A stretch of DNA of 64,000 nucleotides from the NCBI GenBank assembly GCA_905480145.1, contig CAJQPA010000031.1:1-64000 (forward strand), read 5' to 3'. How positions within the stretch are numbered: the stretch's first letter is position 1; every line of letters begins with the position of its first letter. The stretch is from an uncultured Flavobacteriales bacterium (lineage in GTDB: Bacteria > Bacteroidota > Bacteroidia > Flavobacteriales_D > Crocinitomicaceae). Below the pieces are notes generated by a model. That model saw only the letters and a list, made by a program, of their open reading frames with translations. It was not told the origin of the DNA and ran no database searches. The translations under genes were made by a program, and so were the position numbers. Positions 52,720 to 61,620 of the stretch are shown in pieces.

Positions 52720-53937
52720 CTACTTTAAATTAAAGTGTTCTTCAGCTTTATCAGTTATGTAACCACCTATCGCTAAAGATGCCGTAGCGGCTGGTGACGG
52801 AGCATTTAACACATGAATGGCATTCCCATGGTATTCAATTCTGAAATCATCTCTGGTATCGCCATCTTGTCTTAACAAAAGTGCCCTTACTCCCGCTCTA
52901 CCTGGTTTCAAATCATCCATTGTTAAAGAAGGAATCATTCTTTGAAGTGTTTTTAAGAACAATTTCTTTGAAAAAGCACGACGGTATTCATTGATTCCGA
53001 AACGCATATTCTTAAAGAACAGCTTCCAAGTTCCTTTGTATGTTAAAGCATCCCATGTATCTCGGAGTGAAAAGTCTGTTTTACCATAACCTTCTCTCTT
53101 AAATGTAAACACTGCGTTAGGTCCACATTCTATATCACCATTGGTCATTCTTGTAAAATGTACTCCTAAAAATGGGAAGTCCGGATTTGGAACTGGGTAG
53201 ATTAAATGCTTCACCTTGTGCATTCCTTGCTCAGTCAACTCATAATAATCACCCCGAAACCCTACAACTCTCTCTTTCAAGTCAACACCATCCATTTTCG
53301 CCAAACGGTCTGCTTGAAGTCCTGCACAAAAAACAACATTCTTTGCTTTGATGGATTCTTTGTTCGTCATAATTGTAGAGACCTTATCCGACTCATTCAT
53401 CGCTACAGATAAAACAGTATTACCAAGCAATAACTTACTGTCTTTTTGAGTTTTCAATGCTAACTCCACCATTTTATTGGTCGCACCTACAAAATCAATT
53501 ATTCCTGTGCACGGAACTAACAAACCTGCAATTGCTTCTACATATGGCTCATGCTCTTTGACCTGTTCTCCTGTTAATTTTTTCAGTCCTTCAATCTTAT
53601 TCTCTAAACCAATATTGTAAATTTTCTCCATAAACGGCAATTCACTTTCATCGGTTGCTACGACAACTTTACCACATACATCATGAGCAATATTGTGCTC
53701 TTTTGCAAAAGCAACTAATTCGTGACGACCCTCAATACAATTCTTTGCTTTTAAAGAACCAGGCTTATAATATAGCCCAGAATGAATTACACCTGAATTA
53801 TGACCCGTTTGATGATCAGCAAGCTTTTCTTCTTTCTCAATCAACACAATTTTCAAATGTGGGTACTTTGTTTGCAACTTATATAAAGTTGCTCCTCCTA
53901 CTATACCTCCACCAACTATTGCAATGTCATATGTCAT
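52720..53937 (-). CDS. lhgO: L-2-hydroxyglutarate oxidase
   Basis: 405 aa. DAO-family flavoenzyme oxidising L-2-hydroxyglutarate to 2-oxoglutarate and passing electrons to the quinone pool. Motifs are the FAD fold IAIVGGGIVGGATLYKLQ, QTGHNSGVIHSGLYYKPGSLKA, VPCTGIIDFVGATNKMVE, LIYPVPNPDFPFLGVHFTRM and the C-terminal LNAPSPAATASLAIGGYI. These are highly characteristic of LhgO/L2HGDH. The gene stands alone with a TAAATTTG promoter. Confidence 0.94.
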   Translation of the reverse strand: MTYDIAIVGGGIVGGATLYKLQTKYPHLKIVLIEKEEKLADHQTGHNSGVIHSGLYYKPGSLKAKNCIEGRHELVAFAKEHNIAHDVCGKVVVATDESELPFMEKIYNIGLENKIEGLKKLTGEQVKEHEPYVEAIAGLLVPCTGIIDFVGATNKMVELALKTQKDSKLLLGNTVLSVAMNESDKVSTIMTNKESIKAKNVVFCAGLQADRLAKMDGVDLKERVVGFRGDYYELTEQGMHKVKHLIYPVPNPDFPFLGVHFTRMTNGDIECGPNAVFTFKREGYGKTDFSLRDTWDALTYKGTWKLFFKNMRFGINEYRRAFSKKLFLKTLQRMIPSLTMDDLKPGRAGVRALLLRQDGDTRDDFRIEYHGNAIHVLNAPSPAATASLAIGGYITDKAEEHFNLK

Positions 53938-53962
53938 AATCTCTGTTTATCCGAATTCTCGA

Positions 53963-53970
53963 CAAATTTA
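53963..53970 (-). promoter_or_regulatory. Promoter of lhgO
   Basis: TAAATTTG on the minus strand, 25 nt before the ATG at 53937. Confidence 0.5.
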
Positions 53971-53987
53971 ATAAAGGATTTGAATAA

Positions 53988-55712
53988 CTAGTCTTCTGAA
54001 TCATCCTTATCATCCATACCAGAAAATATAGGTAAATAGTTATGTGTCGGTTCATAATATTTACTGCGTTTATAAATGAAGTCTAACTGAGCCCTTGACG
54101 ATTTTCTAAAACTCTCATCACTCTCTTTTTTTTCTTCAAATTCAATTCTCAGAGATTCATTTTTTGCCAAAATTTCTAGAGCCATATCTTCAAAAACATA
54201 CGATGAAAAATGTTCTTTTTGCTGCACGTATGAATCAAATAAATTCCAAGCAAAATAACTATCTGGGGTGTCAGGTTCCAATACAGAAACAAGAAATCTT
54301 TTGTTCTTCTGATTCGTTTTTATAAAGACATCACCAGGTTTAAAATATTTGTAAATCAATGATATTTCTTTTTCTATATTCGAATGTAAAAAGTGGCCTT
54401 CATAAGGTTTTTTCGGACTCATAAAATTCAACACTTTATATCTTCCCAACAATACGGTTCCAGGATCACTTATCAAAGTCATTGCAATATTATTCGCCTT
54501 AAGTCTATTTATCACATCATCACATTGTTTTTCGACAATATAAAAATCAGGAATAAAAGTTGAGTCATTCGCTTCATATACTTTATAATATGGGACATAC
54601 TTTTCATACGGTTTGTCCCGATGGTACTTTAATCGTTTTAACCCTGTCACTTCGCTTATTGGGTGAGAATATTCAAAACCCTTAAATAGCAATGAGTCTT
54701 TTTCATCAATTGGCTTGAAGTTGAAATTGTAATACTCTAAATTTTCTTCCCAGTTTCTGGCGCCATTTCTCGCTTTTTCAATTTCACTCTTGTGCACTGA
54801 CATCCAAGAAACAGTCCCTTCTAAAAAAACCAATGTTGCGTTTACTCTTTCTGCGAATGGTTTTAGCATGTGCGTCTCAATCGTAAAACTCATTGCGTTC
54901 ATTAAAGAAGCATACCCCATAGCATATCTTGGCAAATCATTAAAAACAACAATCCCTTCCTCGGGAGTTTCACCTTTCAAATTTACATATGGTATTAGAT
55001 CAAACTTCTTCTTTTTAAGGCAATCATTGAGGTGTGGAATGAGGTCTTCATGCATCAACATTCCTAATTCAGGTGCCATCCGTTCTTTTACAGAAGCAAT
55101 GTGTGAAATCGTGTATTGATAATCTGCTCCGTTGGAAACATGGGTATCTATAAAAACATCAGGATCCAAAGCATGATAAATTTTTGCAAAAGTGAACATG
55201 TTTTTAGAATCCATTTTAATGAAATCTCTATTTAGATCAAGGTTTTTAGAATTACCTCTAAATCCATATTCTTCAGGTCCATCCTGATTAGCTCGACTTG
55301 AACTTGAACGATTGATCATTCCTCCAACATTGTAGGCTGGAATAATTCCTATCACTGGTAATTTCTTTGTTTTTTTTCCTTGATCAATCCAATTATTTAT
55401 CCAAATTAAACAAGCATTCACTCCATCAGGTTCACCAGGGTGAATTCCATTATTAATTAATAAGGTTGTTGATTCTTTCGCCTTTTTAAAAGTTGACAAC
55501 GAGTCTGAGGAACCATTAATAACGCAGAGGTAGATCGGTAAGCCGTAATCTGACTCTCCCATTTGGAACAAACTTATCTCACTATGTTTATCCGCCAACT
55601 CCTCGTAATCCCTTATCAATTCAGAATAAGTAGGCGTTAAATTTCCATCATATTGTGCCTTTAAATTTAACCCTGACAAACAGAATAAACTAAGAAGAAA
55701 AAATACTTTCAT
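53988..55712 (-). CDS. Secreted M14-family zinc carboxypeptidase
   Basis: 574 aa. A signal peptide (KVFFLLSLFCLSGLNLKAQ) is followed by an M14 domain (~25-330): zinc motif NNGIHPGEPDG (His91, Glu94), NLDLNRDFIK, third ligand in FIDTHVSNGADYQY and a catalytic glutamate candidate in SFTIETHML. The last ~240 residues are a beta-rich accessory domain of unknown role with an acidic end (SGMDDKDDSED). No sorting signal, so it is probably periplasmic. No exact promoter was found. It is divergent from trmD. Confidence 0.9.
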   Translation of the reverse strand: MKVFFLLSLFCLSGLNLKAQYDGNLTPTYSELIRDYEELADKHSEISLFQMGESDYGLPIYLCVINGSSDSLSTFKKAKESTTLLINNGIHPGEPDGVNACLIWINNWIDQGKKTKKLPVIGIIPAYNVGGMINRSSSSRANQDGPEEYGFRGNSKNLDLNRDFIKMDSKNMFTFAKIYHALDPDVFIDTHVSNGADYQYTISHIASVKERMAPELGMLMHEDLIPHLNDCLKKKKFDLIPYVNLKGETPEEGIVVFNDLPRYAMGYASLMNAMSFTIETHMLKPFAERVNATLVFLEGTVSWMSVHKSEIEKARNGARNWEENLEYYNFNFKPIDEKDSLLFKGFEYSHPISEVTGLKRLKYHRDKPYEKYVPYYKVYEANDSTFIPDFYIVEKQCDDVINRLKANNIAMTLISDPGTVLLGRYKVLNFMSPKKPYEGHFLHSNIEKEISLIYKYFKPGDVFIKTNQKNKRFLVSVLEPDTPDSYFAWNLFDSYVQQKEHFSSYVFEDMALEILAKNESLRIEFEEKKESDESFRKSSRAQLDFIYKRSKYYEPTHNYLPIFSGMDDKDDSED

Positions 55713-55767
55713 GCCCTATATTGAATTAGTTGAATTATCATTTTTTAGTTTTCAAGTCTAAATTAAT

Positions 55768-55775
55768 TAATTTTG
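55768..55775 (+). promoter_or_regulatory. Leaderless promoter of trmD
   Basis: TAATTTTG, ending 4 nt before the trmD ATG at 55780. Confidence 0.6.
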
Positions 55776-55779
55776 TTCC

Positions 55780-56463
55780 ATGCGAATAGATATTCTCACG
55801 ATTTTACCTGATTTATTAAACGGTCCATTTTCTGAATCAATCATGAAACGAGCTCAAGAAAAAGGGCATCTCGAATTAATGGTTCACAACATTAGAGATT
55901 ACTCCACTAACAAACATCACAAAGTGGATGACACTCAATATGGAGGAGGCGCGGGTATGGTGATGACAATTCAGCCCATTGTAGATTTAATTGAAAAATT
56001 AAAATCTGAAAGAGATTATGATGAAATTATTTTTATGACTCCCGATGGAGAAGTATTAGAACAGGATCTTTGCAACGAATTAAGTCTAACTGAAAATATA
56101 ATTATTCTTTGTGGTCACTACAAAGGTATTGATGAGCGCATCAGAGAACATTACATCACCAAAGAAATTTCAATCGGATCTTATGTTCTGACTGGAGGAG
56201 AATTAGGAGCAGCTGTTCTAGTAGATAGTATTGTGCGATTAATTCCGGGTGTTATAAATGATGAAACTTCAGCGCTATCAGACAGTTTCCAAGACAACTT
56301 ATTATCACCTCCTGTTTATACAAAGCCATCTGATTATAAAGGGATGAAGGTTCCTGAAGTATTACTTTCAGGCAACTTTAAAAAAATTGATAAATGGAGA
56401 GAAGAAAAAGCATTGGAAAGAACAAAGGACAGAAGACCTGATTTACTAGAAGGAAAAGACTAA
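55780..56463 (+). CDS. trmD: tRNA (guanine37-N1)-methyltransferase
   Basis: 227 aa. SPOUT-class enzyme methylating G37 next to the anticodon to prevent frameshifting. Motifs are [39 protein letters not shown], the deep-knot [14 protein letters not shown], and [15 protein letters not shown]. It is unusual in context only: trmD is often with rimM/rplS, while here it pairs with a threonylcarbamoyl-AMP synthase gene 1 nt downstream. Both modify tRNA position 37. Confidence 0.96.
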   Translation: MRIDILTILPDLLNGPFSESIMKRAQEKGHLELMVHNIRDYSTNKHHKVDDTQYGGGAGMVMTIQPIVDLIEKLKSERDYDEIIFMTPDGEVLEQDLCNELSLTENIIILCGHYKGIDERIREHYITKEISIGSYVLTGGELGAAVLVDSIVRLIPGVINDETSALSDSFQDNLLSPPVYTKPSDYKGMKVPEVLLSGNFKKIDKWREEKALERTKDRRPDLLEGKD

Positions 56464-56464
56464 A

Positions 56465-57019
56465 ATGGATATTCGAAAAAACGTAGAAATATTAAAAGAG
56501 GGCGGAACTGCACTATACCCGACCGATACAATTTGGGGAATTGGCTGTGATGCTACGAATGAAGAGGCATGTCAGAAAATATTGAAGATAAAAAATAGAC
56601 CAGAGGATAAAAGTTTCATCATTTTGGTAGATAATTTCAATATGCTCGAGCGTTTTATCCCAGAATTCCAGGAGGTCTGTTATGATTTAGTTGACTTAGC
56701 AACTAAGCCATTAACTATTATATATCCCAATGCTAAAGGATTAGCTCCTTCTATCCTGGCAAAAGATGGGTCTATTGGGATCAGAATAACAGAGGACCCG
56801 ATTTGTCTAAAACTAATTCGGGGAATGAGAAAGCCTATTGTCAGCACTTCAGCAAATATCTCTGGTGAAAAAAGCCCCACATGTTTTGATGATGTTTCTG
56901 ATATAATCAAAGAAAATGTAGATACAATCGTTGAGGCTAATTTGCATCGCGAAATGAATCAACCTTCTCAAATCATTAAAGTCGGATTAAATGGGAGTGT
57001 TGAACTAATTAGAAAGTAG
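56465..57019 (+). CDS. tsaC: L-threonylcarbamoyladenylate synthase
   Basis: 184 aa, the short TsaC/YrdC form without the Sua5 C-terminal domain. Makes threonylcarbamoyl-AMP for the t6A modification at tRNA position 37. Motifs are GGTALYPTDTIWGIGCDATN, ILKIKNRPEDKSFIILV, SIGIRI and the basic/nucleotide motif PIVSTSANISGEKSP. It starts 1 nt after trmD, so the two tRNA-37 enzymes share one leaderless transcript. Confidence 0.94.
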   Translation: MDIRKNVEILKEGGTALYPTDTIWGIGCDATNEEACQKILKIKNRPEDKSFIILVDNFNMLERFIPEFQEVCYDLVDLATKPLTIIYPNAKGLAPSILAKDGSIGIRITEDPICLKLIRGMRKPIVSTSANISGEKSPTCFDDVSDIIKENVDTIVEANLHREMNQPSQIIKVGLNGSVELIRK

Positions 57020-57024
57020 CTCAG

Positions 57025-57945
57025 CTATATTCCTAAAAAGTTTCCAAGAATTTTATTGAACTCTGGTGTTTTGTTCAAATTAACCATATGGCCACCTTTG
57101 TGTATTACATGAAACTCAGAGTTGGTTCCCAAATATTCTTTCAACATTTTTCCTCTTTCTGCTGGAATGACCATGTCATTGCTACCCCAAACCAACAATA
57201 TCGGCATTTCCAAAGAATATTCATGTCTTGCATACTTATTCAAATCATTCACCAAACTTCTCATTAAAGTTCGTTTATTAGATAAATCACCAACATACAT
57301 TTTCTCATGAAATTCTTTGAACATAAATGCTGGAAGCATACTTTTCTTGCTCGAAGATAAATGCCATAATTTTTTCAACCCTTTCGGATTTGAAGGAGCG
57401 AATAGTTCTTCAACTGATGAAACTTTGAAGGTTTTACAAACGTTCTTAATATCCGAGACGAACATGAACTTAATCGGAGCGTCAAGAATGATCAATTTCT
57501 CTAACCTTTCCGGATTCAAATTAGCATATTCAATACTAACCAATCCACCATAAGAAACACCTCCGAGGATAAACTTTTTTAAGCCCAAATCATCTGCTAA
57601 ATTTGAAACCAAATCAACCTGATGCTGGAGACTAAATTTTTCTTCAGAAGGAAAAGAGTTTCCAAAGTGCAAAAGATTAGGTAAAATCACCCGGTAATTT
57701 TCACTTAGAAATTCAACTTGCTTGAACCATTGAAACCTTGTTGTTGCTCCAAATCCATGTATCAGCATTAAAACTGGCTTATCTGATTGAGAATCCCAAT
57801 ATTCAACCGTATCCCCTTTGATCACTTTTCGCTGACACTGCATGGATGCAGATTCCATTTTTTTACTCACATAGTTATCGGCAATTTTAAAAGTACTGCA
57901 AGAAAAAAGCGACAATAATGACATTATTAAAAAGAGGTATTTCAA
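57025..57945 (-). CDS. Lipoprotein alpha/beta hydrolase
   Basis: 306 aa. Lipoprotein signal KYLFLIMSLLSLFSCSTF (lipobox LFSC) starting from TTG at 57945; the ATG at 57924 would leave too short a signal. Hydrolase motifs are PVLMLIHGFGATTRFQWF, nucleophile elbow GGVSYGGLVSIEYA, acid LVWGSNDMVIP and His in HKGGHMVNLN. It is close to MhpC/lipase-like hydrolases. It acts in the envelope on an unknown ester or amide. A TAACTTTA variant promoter lies 19 nt upstream (57965-57972). It is divergent from cca. Confidence 0.88.
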   Translation of the reverse strand: MKYLFLIMSLLSLFSCSTFKIADNYVSKKMESASMQCQRKVIKGDTVEYWDSQSDKPVLMLIHGFGATTRFQWFKQVEFLSENYRVILPNLLHFGNSFPSEEKFSLQHQVDLVSNLADDLGLKKFILGGVSYGGLVSIEYANLNPERLEKLIILDAPIKFMFVSDIKNVCKTFKVSSVEELFAPSNPKGLKKLWHLSSSKKSMLPAFMFKEFHEKMYVGDLSNKRTLMRSLVNDLNKYARHEYSLEMPILLVWGSNDMVIPAERGKMLKEYLGTNSEFHVIHKGGHMVNLNKTPEFNKILGNFLGI

Positions 57946-58026
57946 GCTATAAAAATTATTAGGCTAAAGTTAAGGTAATAATATCTAATTAACGACAGCT
58001 TTAAACGGTAGATAAAAAGTTATCCT

Positions 58027-58034
58027 TAACTTTG
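58027..58034 (+). promoter_or_regulatory. Near-leaderless promoter of cca
   Basis: TAACTTTG, ending 8 nt before the cca ATG at 58043. Confidence 0.6.
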
Positions 58035-58042
58035 CATCCGAA

Positions 58043-59461
58043 ATGTCACAAAATTATAGTCAATATCTTCAGCATCCAGTCTTCAAAGTTGCTTCAGAAA
58101 TAGTAACTGAAAGGAACCTTGAAGCCTATGTAATTGGCGGATACGTTAGAGATTTAATACTCGAACGACCATCAAAAGATATTGATATTGTGGTCATTGG
58201 AAATGGATTAGAATTAGCCCAATTAATTGCGGCAAAACTCCGCGTTAAAAAAGTGTCTACTTTTCAGAACTTTGGCACTGCACAATTCGTCTATAAAGAT
58301 TTAGACATTGAATTTGTGGGTGCCCGCAAAGAATCTTATCGTCGAGACTCCAGAAAACCTATCGTTGAAGATGGAACATTAAGTGATGATCAAAACCGAA
58401 GAGATTTTTCTATCAATGCCATGGCTTTAAGCTTGCACAAAGATAATTTTGGAATGTTAATTGATCCTTTTAACGGTATAGAAGACCTTGAAAAACAAAT
58501 CATTCGAACTCCATTAAAGCCTTCAAAAACGTATTCTGACGACCCGTTAAGAATGATGCGCGCGATTAGATTTGCCACGCAGTTAGATTTCAAAATAGAA
58601 AAAGAAAGTCTTCAAGCAATTCGCGAGAATGCGGAAAGATTAGATATTATTTCTAAAGAACGGATAATGGACGAACTGAATAAAATTATTCTTAGTTCAA
58701 AACCATCAAGAGGATTTAATTTGCTTTTTTCTACTCAATTACTGCACAGATTTTTCCCTGAAATGGTTGCCTTATATGGAGTTGAAACACGTGAAGGAAA
58801 ATCTCATAAAGATAACTTTCACCACACATTAGAAGTTCTAGATAACATTTGTGAGGTCACAGATGACCTTTGGTTGCGCTGGTCGGCAATTCTGCATGAT
58901 ATTGCGAAACCACCCACAAAACGCTTTGACAAGAAAGTTGGATGGACATTTCATGGGCATGAAGATTTGGGAGCGAAATGGGTTCCTCGAATTTTTAAGC
59001 GACTGAAACTTCCTCTTGACTCAAAAATGAAGTATGTAGAGAAATTAGTTCGTCTTCACTTACGTCCAATTGCTTTAGTTAAAGGTTTTGTTACTGATTC
59101 TGCCATCAGAAGATTGTTGTTTGATGCTGGCGATGATATTGATGATTTAATGAAATTATGCAACGCAGACATAACTTCAAAGAATGAGCATAAAGTAAGA
59201 AAATACAAGAAAAACTTTGAGTTGGTTGTTGAGAAGTTAAAAGCAGTGGAAGAAAAAGATAGAATTCGAAACTTTGAACCTCCTGTTTCTGGCAAACGAA
59301 TAATGGACACTTTCGGCTTAGCTCCATGCAAAGAAATCGGTACCATCAAGGCAAAAATAAAAGAAGCTATTCTCGAAGGAGTAATTAAAAATGATGAGGA
59401 AGAAGCACTTGTCTTTATGTATAAAGTTGCTGCGGAATTGGGACTTGAAACAATTCAATAA
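58043..59461 (+). CDS. cca: CCA tRNA nucleotidyltransferase / poly(A) polymerase family with HD domain
   Basis: 472 aa. Adds or repairs the tRNA 3' CCA end. Head-domain motif YVIGGYVRDLILERPSKDIDIVVIG (metal-binding Asp residues), RRDFSINAMALSL (RRD), DDPLRMMRAIRFATQL and a helical neck. It is followed by an HD phosphohydrolase-like domain (FHHTLEVLDNI; WSAILHDIAKPPTKR; FHGHEDLGAKW). HD-containing class II enzymes are common in Bacteroidota. It is probably the head of a transcription unit with the four genes downstream. Confidence 0.93.
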   Translation: MSQNYSQYLQHPVFKVASEIVTERNLEAYVIGGYVRDLILERPSKDIDIVVIGNGLELAQLIAAKLRVKKVSTFQNFGTAQFVYKDLDIEFVGARKESYRRDSRKPIVEDGTLSDDQNRRDFSINAMALSLHKDNFGMLIDPFNGIEDLEKQIIRTPLKPSKTYSDDPLRMMRAIRFATQLDFKIEKESLQAIRENAERLDIISKERIMDELNKIILSSKPSRGFNLLFSTQLLHRFFPEMVALYGVETREGKSHKDNFHHTLEVLDNICEVTDDLWLRWSAILHDIAKPPTKRFDKKVGWTFHGHEDLGAKWVPRIFKRLKLPLDSKMKYVEKLVRLHLRPIALVKGFVTDSAIRRLLFDAGDDIDDLMKLCNADITSKNEHKVRKYKKNFELVVEKLKAVEEKDRIRNFEPPVSGKRIMDTFGLAPCKEIGTIKAKIKEAILEGVIKNDEEEALVFMYKVAAELGLETIQ

Positions 59462-59500
59462 GAACATCGTATTAAATATTGAACATCAAACAATTGGGTT

Positions 59501-60028
59501 ATGGCAGGATTGAAATTTAGAGTATTGTTAGATTCGAAAAATAAGAATGAAATATTTCGTGATATTCTAATAAGTGACTCTGATAATTTTGAATCATTCT
59601 ATAGAGCTATTCTTAAAGCATATGCATTTAGTGAAGAACAAATGGCATCTTTCTATATGTCGAATCATAATTGGGATAAAGGATTTGAAATTAGTCTTTT
59701 TGACATGACTTTTGGTGAAAGTGAAGACCAAATTCTTCCAGCGGTAATGAATACTTCAATCATTCGAGAATACATTCAAGATCCTGACCAAAAAATGATC
59801 TTAGTTCATGACTTCTTGAGAATGTGGATGTTCTTAGTAGAACTCATAGGTGTTGAAAGTGAAACTCCTGAAATTCCAAAAATGGTTCTTTCTATTGGCG
59901 ATGCACCCAGCGAAGACTCCAAATCACAAGGAGATTCAGAACTTCAATTCGAAACGGAATCTGAAATGGGTGATGACGAAGAAGATGAATTTGGTTTCGG
60001 TGAATTTGAAGATGAGTACGATTATTAG
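59501..60028 (+). CDS. Plasmid pRiA4b ORF-3-like protein
   Basis: 175 aa. The core (KFRVLLDSKNKNEIFRDILI; ESFYRAILKAYAFSEEQMASFY; LVHDFLRMWMFLVELIGV) matches the pRiA4b ORF-3/MM3350-like fold, with a very acidic C-terminal tail (~150-175, DDEEDEFGFGEFEDEYDY). The family name reflects its first member; proteins of this type are frequent on Bacteroidota chromosomes and have no known function. It is 39 nt after cca and directly abuts the methyltransferase gene (TAG then ATG). Confidence 0.8.
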   Translation: MAGLKFRVLLDSKNKNEIFRDILISDSDNFESFYRAILKAYAFSEEQMASFYMSNHNWDKGFEISLFDMTFGESEDQILPAVMNTSIIREYIQDPDQKMILVHDFLRMWMFLVELIGVESETPEIPKMVLSIGDAPSEDSKSQGDSELQFETESEMGDDEEDEFGFGEFEDEYDY

Positions 60029-60742
60029 ATGAGCGAAATTTTGAACGACCCAATAGGAGAGGCAATTCTGGATTATTCCAAAACTGGAAAAAATAAAGAT
60101 ATTGTTGTAAAATCTGAAATCTGTGATGACGATGTAATCCCTTCAGAATACCTTTTCAGGTCATTCGAAGAAATGCCAGATATAGAACAATTAGCACTGA
60201 AAAGATGTCAAGGTTCTATATTAGATGTTGGATCAGCTGCTGGTATACACGCTTCTTACCTTATTGAACAGGGTTTTAATGTAGACTGTATTGATATTAG
60301 TGCCAAATCAGTTAAATATCTAAAAGATAAAGGATTAAATGCAGAGCAAATTAACTTCTTTGACAAGGAAGAAAAGAGATATGATACCATCTTGATGTTA
60401 ATGAACGGTGTCGGAATTGCTGGTAAATTATCCAATCTAGAATTACTGCTGTTAAAAGCTAAATCATTGCTAAAAAAAAACGGTAGACTACTTTGTGATT
60501 CTTCAGATATTAAATATTTATACCAAGATGAGGAAGAAGGATTATGGGTAGACTTAAATACCGAATATTATGGGAATTTTAAATTTCAAATGACATTCAA
60601 TGAACACGACTCTGATTGGTTTGATTGGTTATATGTAGATTTCAACAAATTAAAATTGGCGGCTGAGAAATGTGGTTTTACAATCCAGAAACTTCATGAG
60701 GAAGACAACCAATATTTAGCCGAATTAACGCTAGACGAATGA
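60029..60742 (+). CDS. Class I SAM-dependent methyltransferase
   Basis: 237 aa. SAM-binding motif I GSILDVGSAAGIHASYL (near 65-81), motif II VDCIDIS, then YDTILMLMNGVGIAGKL as motif IV, and KSLLKKNGRLLCDSSD. The acceptor is unknown. The gene overlaps the TraB/GumN gene by 4 nt (ATGA), so it is translationally coupled within the cca-linked cluster. Confidence 0.88.
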   Translation: MSEILNDPIGEAILDYSKTGKNKDIVVKSEICDDDVIPSEYLFRSFEEMPDIEQLALKRCQGSILDVGSAAGIHASYLIEQGFNVDCIDISAKSVKYLKDKGLNAEQINFFDKEEKRYDTILMLMNGVGIAGKLSNLELLLLKAKSLLKKNGRLLCDSSDIKYLYQDEEEGLWVDLNTEYYGNFKFQMTFNEHDSDWFDWLYVDFNKLKLAAEKCGFTIQKLHEEDNQYLAELTLDE

Positions 60743-61620
60743 GATTGATTGTTCTATTTATATTTATTGGTCACCTCACTTTTGCCCAACAGAAAGTAAC
60801 AAAGATAAGTAATACTGATCACGGAAATGCACTTCTTTGGAAAATTTCTGGACCTCGTTTAAAAAAGAACTCGTACTTGTTTGGTACAGCCCACCTCATA
60901 GAAAAAGAGAACTTTTTATTTACAAAAAAATTACACCGGAAAATCAAACAATCACGGTCGTTGATGATGGAATTGAAAGGTATTCCTGACCCTCAAAAAG
61001 TATTAGATCTTATAATGCTTGAAAAAGGAGAATTCTTTGATTTCTTCAATCAAGCGCAAATTGACAGCATATATACTTGGGCGGACGAAAATTTCCAGAT
61101 GAATGAAACAATGTTTAAAATGTCATTCACAAAGATGAAACCTTTTGCTGTCATGCAATTAGCGACAGAAGTCTATTTCCAAGGTAAGACAGAATCGTAT
61201 GAACTTACAATTGAAAAGATTGCCAAAGAAAACCAAATAAGCACAATTGGATTAGAGACCATTGAAGAGCAAATGAGTTTGTTTGATAATTTGAGTGACA
61301 TACAACAATCAGAAATGTTGATGGCCGCAATTCGCAATCAAGAGGAGGATATTGAAGATGCTAAAAAAATGCAGAAACTATATACCAATCAAAACCTTAA
61401 CGCTTTGTATAAGATGATTACATCATCTGGAGGTATTATTTCTGAAGAGCAAAATAAATTTCTAGATAACAGAAATAAAAACTGGATTCCAAAAATAATA
61501 CATGAAATTTCAAAACATAAAACGTTTATTGCAGTCGGAGCAGGTCACCTTGATGGCCAGCAGGGTGTGATACAATTATTAATTAACAAAGGATACACTC
61601 TAACACCTATTCAATTATGA
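60739..61620 (+). CDS. TraB/GumN family secreted protein
   Basis: 293 aa. A short signal peptide (RLIVLFIFIGHLTFAQQ) is followed by the TraB/GumN domain: LLWKISGPRLKKNSYLFGTAHL (GTxH motif), MMELKG, STIGLETIEEQMSLFD and the closing FIAVGAGHLDGQQGVIQLL and GYTLTPI. The conserved His and Glu residues suggest a metal-dependent hydrolase fold. The predicted site is the periplasm. It is unrelated to plasmid transfer despite the family name. It overlaps both neighbours by 4 nt. Confidence 0.9.
   Translation: MRLIVLFIFIGHLTFAQQKVTKISNTDHGNALLWKISGPRLKKNSYLFGTAHLIEKENFLFTKKLHRKIKQSRSLMMELKGIPDPQKVLDLIMLEKGEFFDFFNQAQIDSIYTWADENFQMNETMFKMSFTKMKPFAVMQLATEVYFQGKTESYELTIEKIAKENQISTIGLETIEEQMSLFDNLSDIQQSEMLMAAIRNQEEDIEDAKKMQKLYTNQNLNALYKMITSSGGIISEEQNKFLDNRNKNWIPKIIHEISKHKTFIAVGAGHLDGQQGVIQLLINKGYTLTPIQL

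Noticed and set aside
59501-60028. Mobile-element passenger gene, from the pRiA4b/IS1096 family name
   Set aside because: No transposase, terminal repeats or target duplications are nearby, and the gene is embedded in a tight housekeeping cluster.
60739-61620. Conjugation gene, from the TraB family name
   Set aside because: The GTAH motif and size are those of TraB/GumN envelope proteins; no transfer genes are present.
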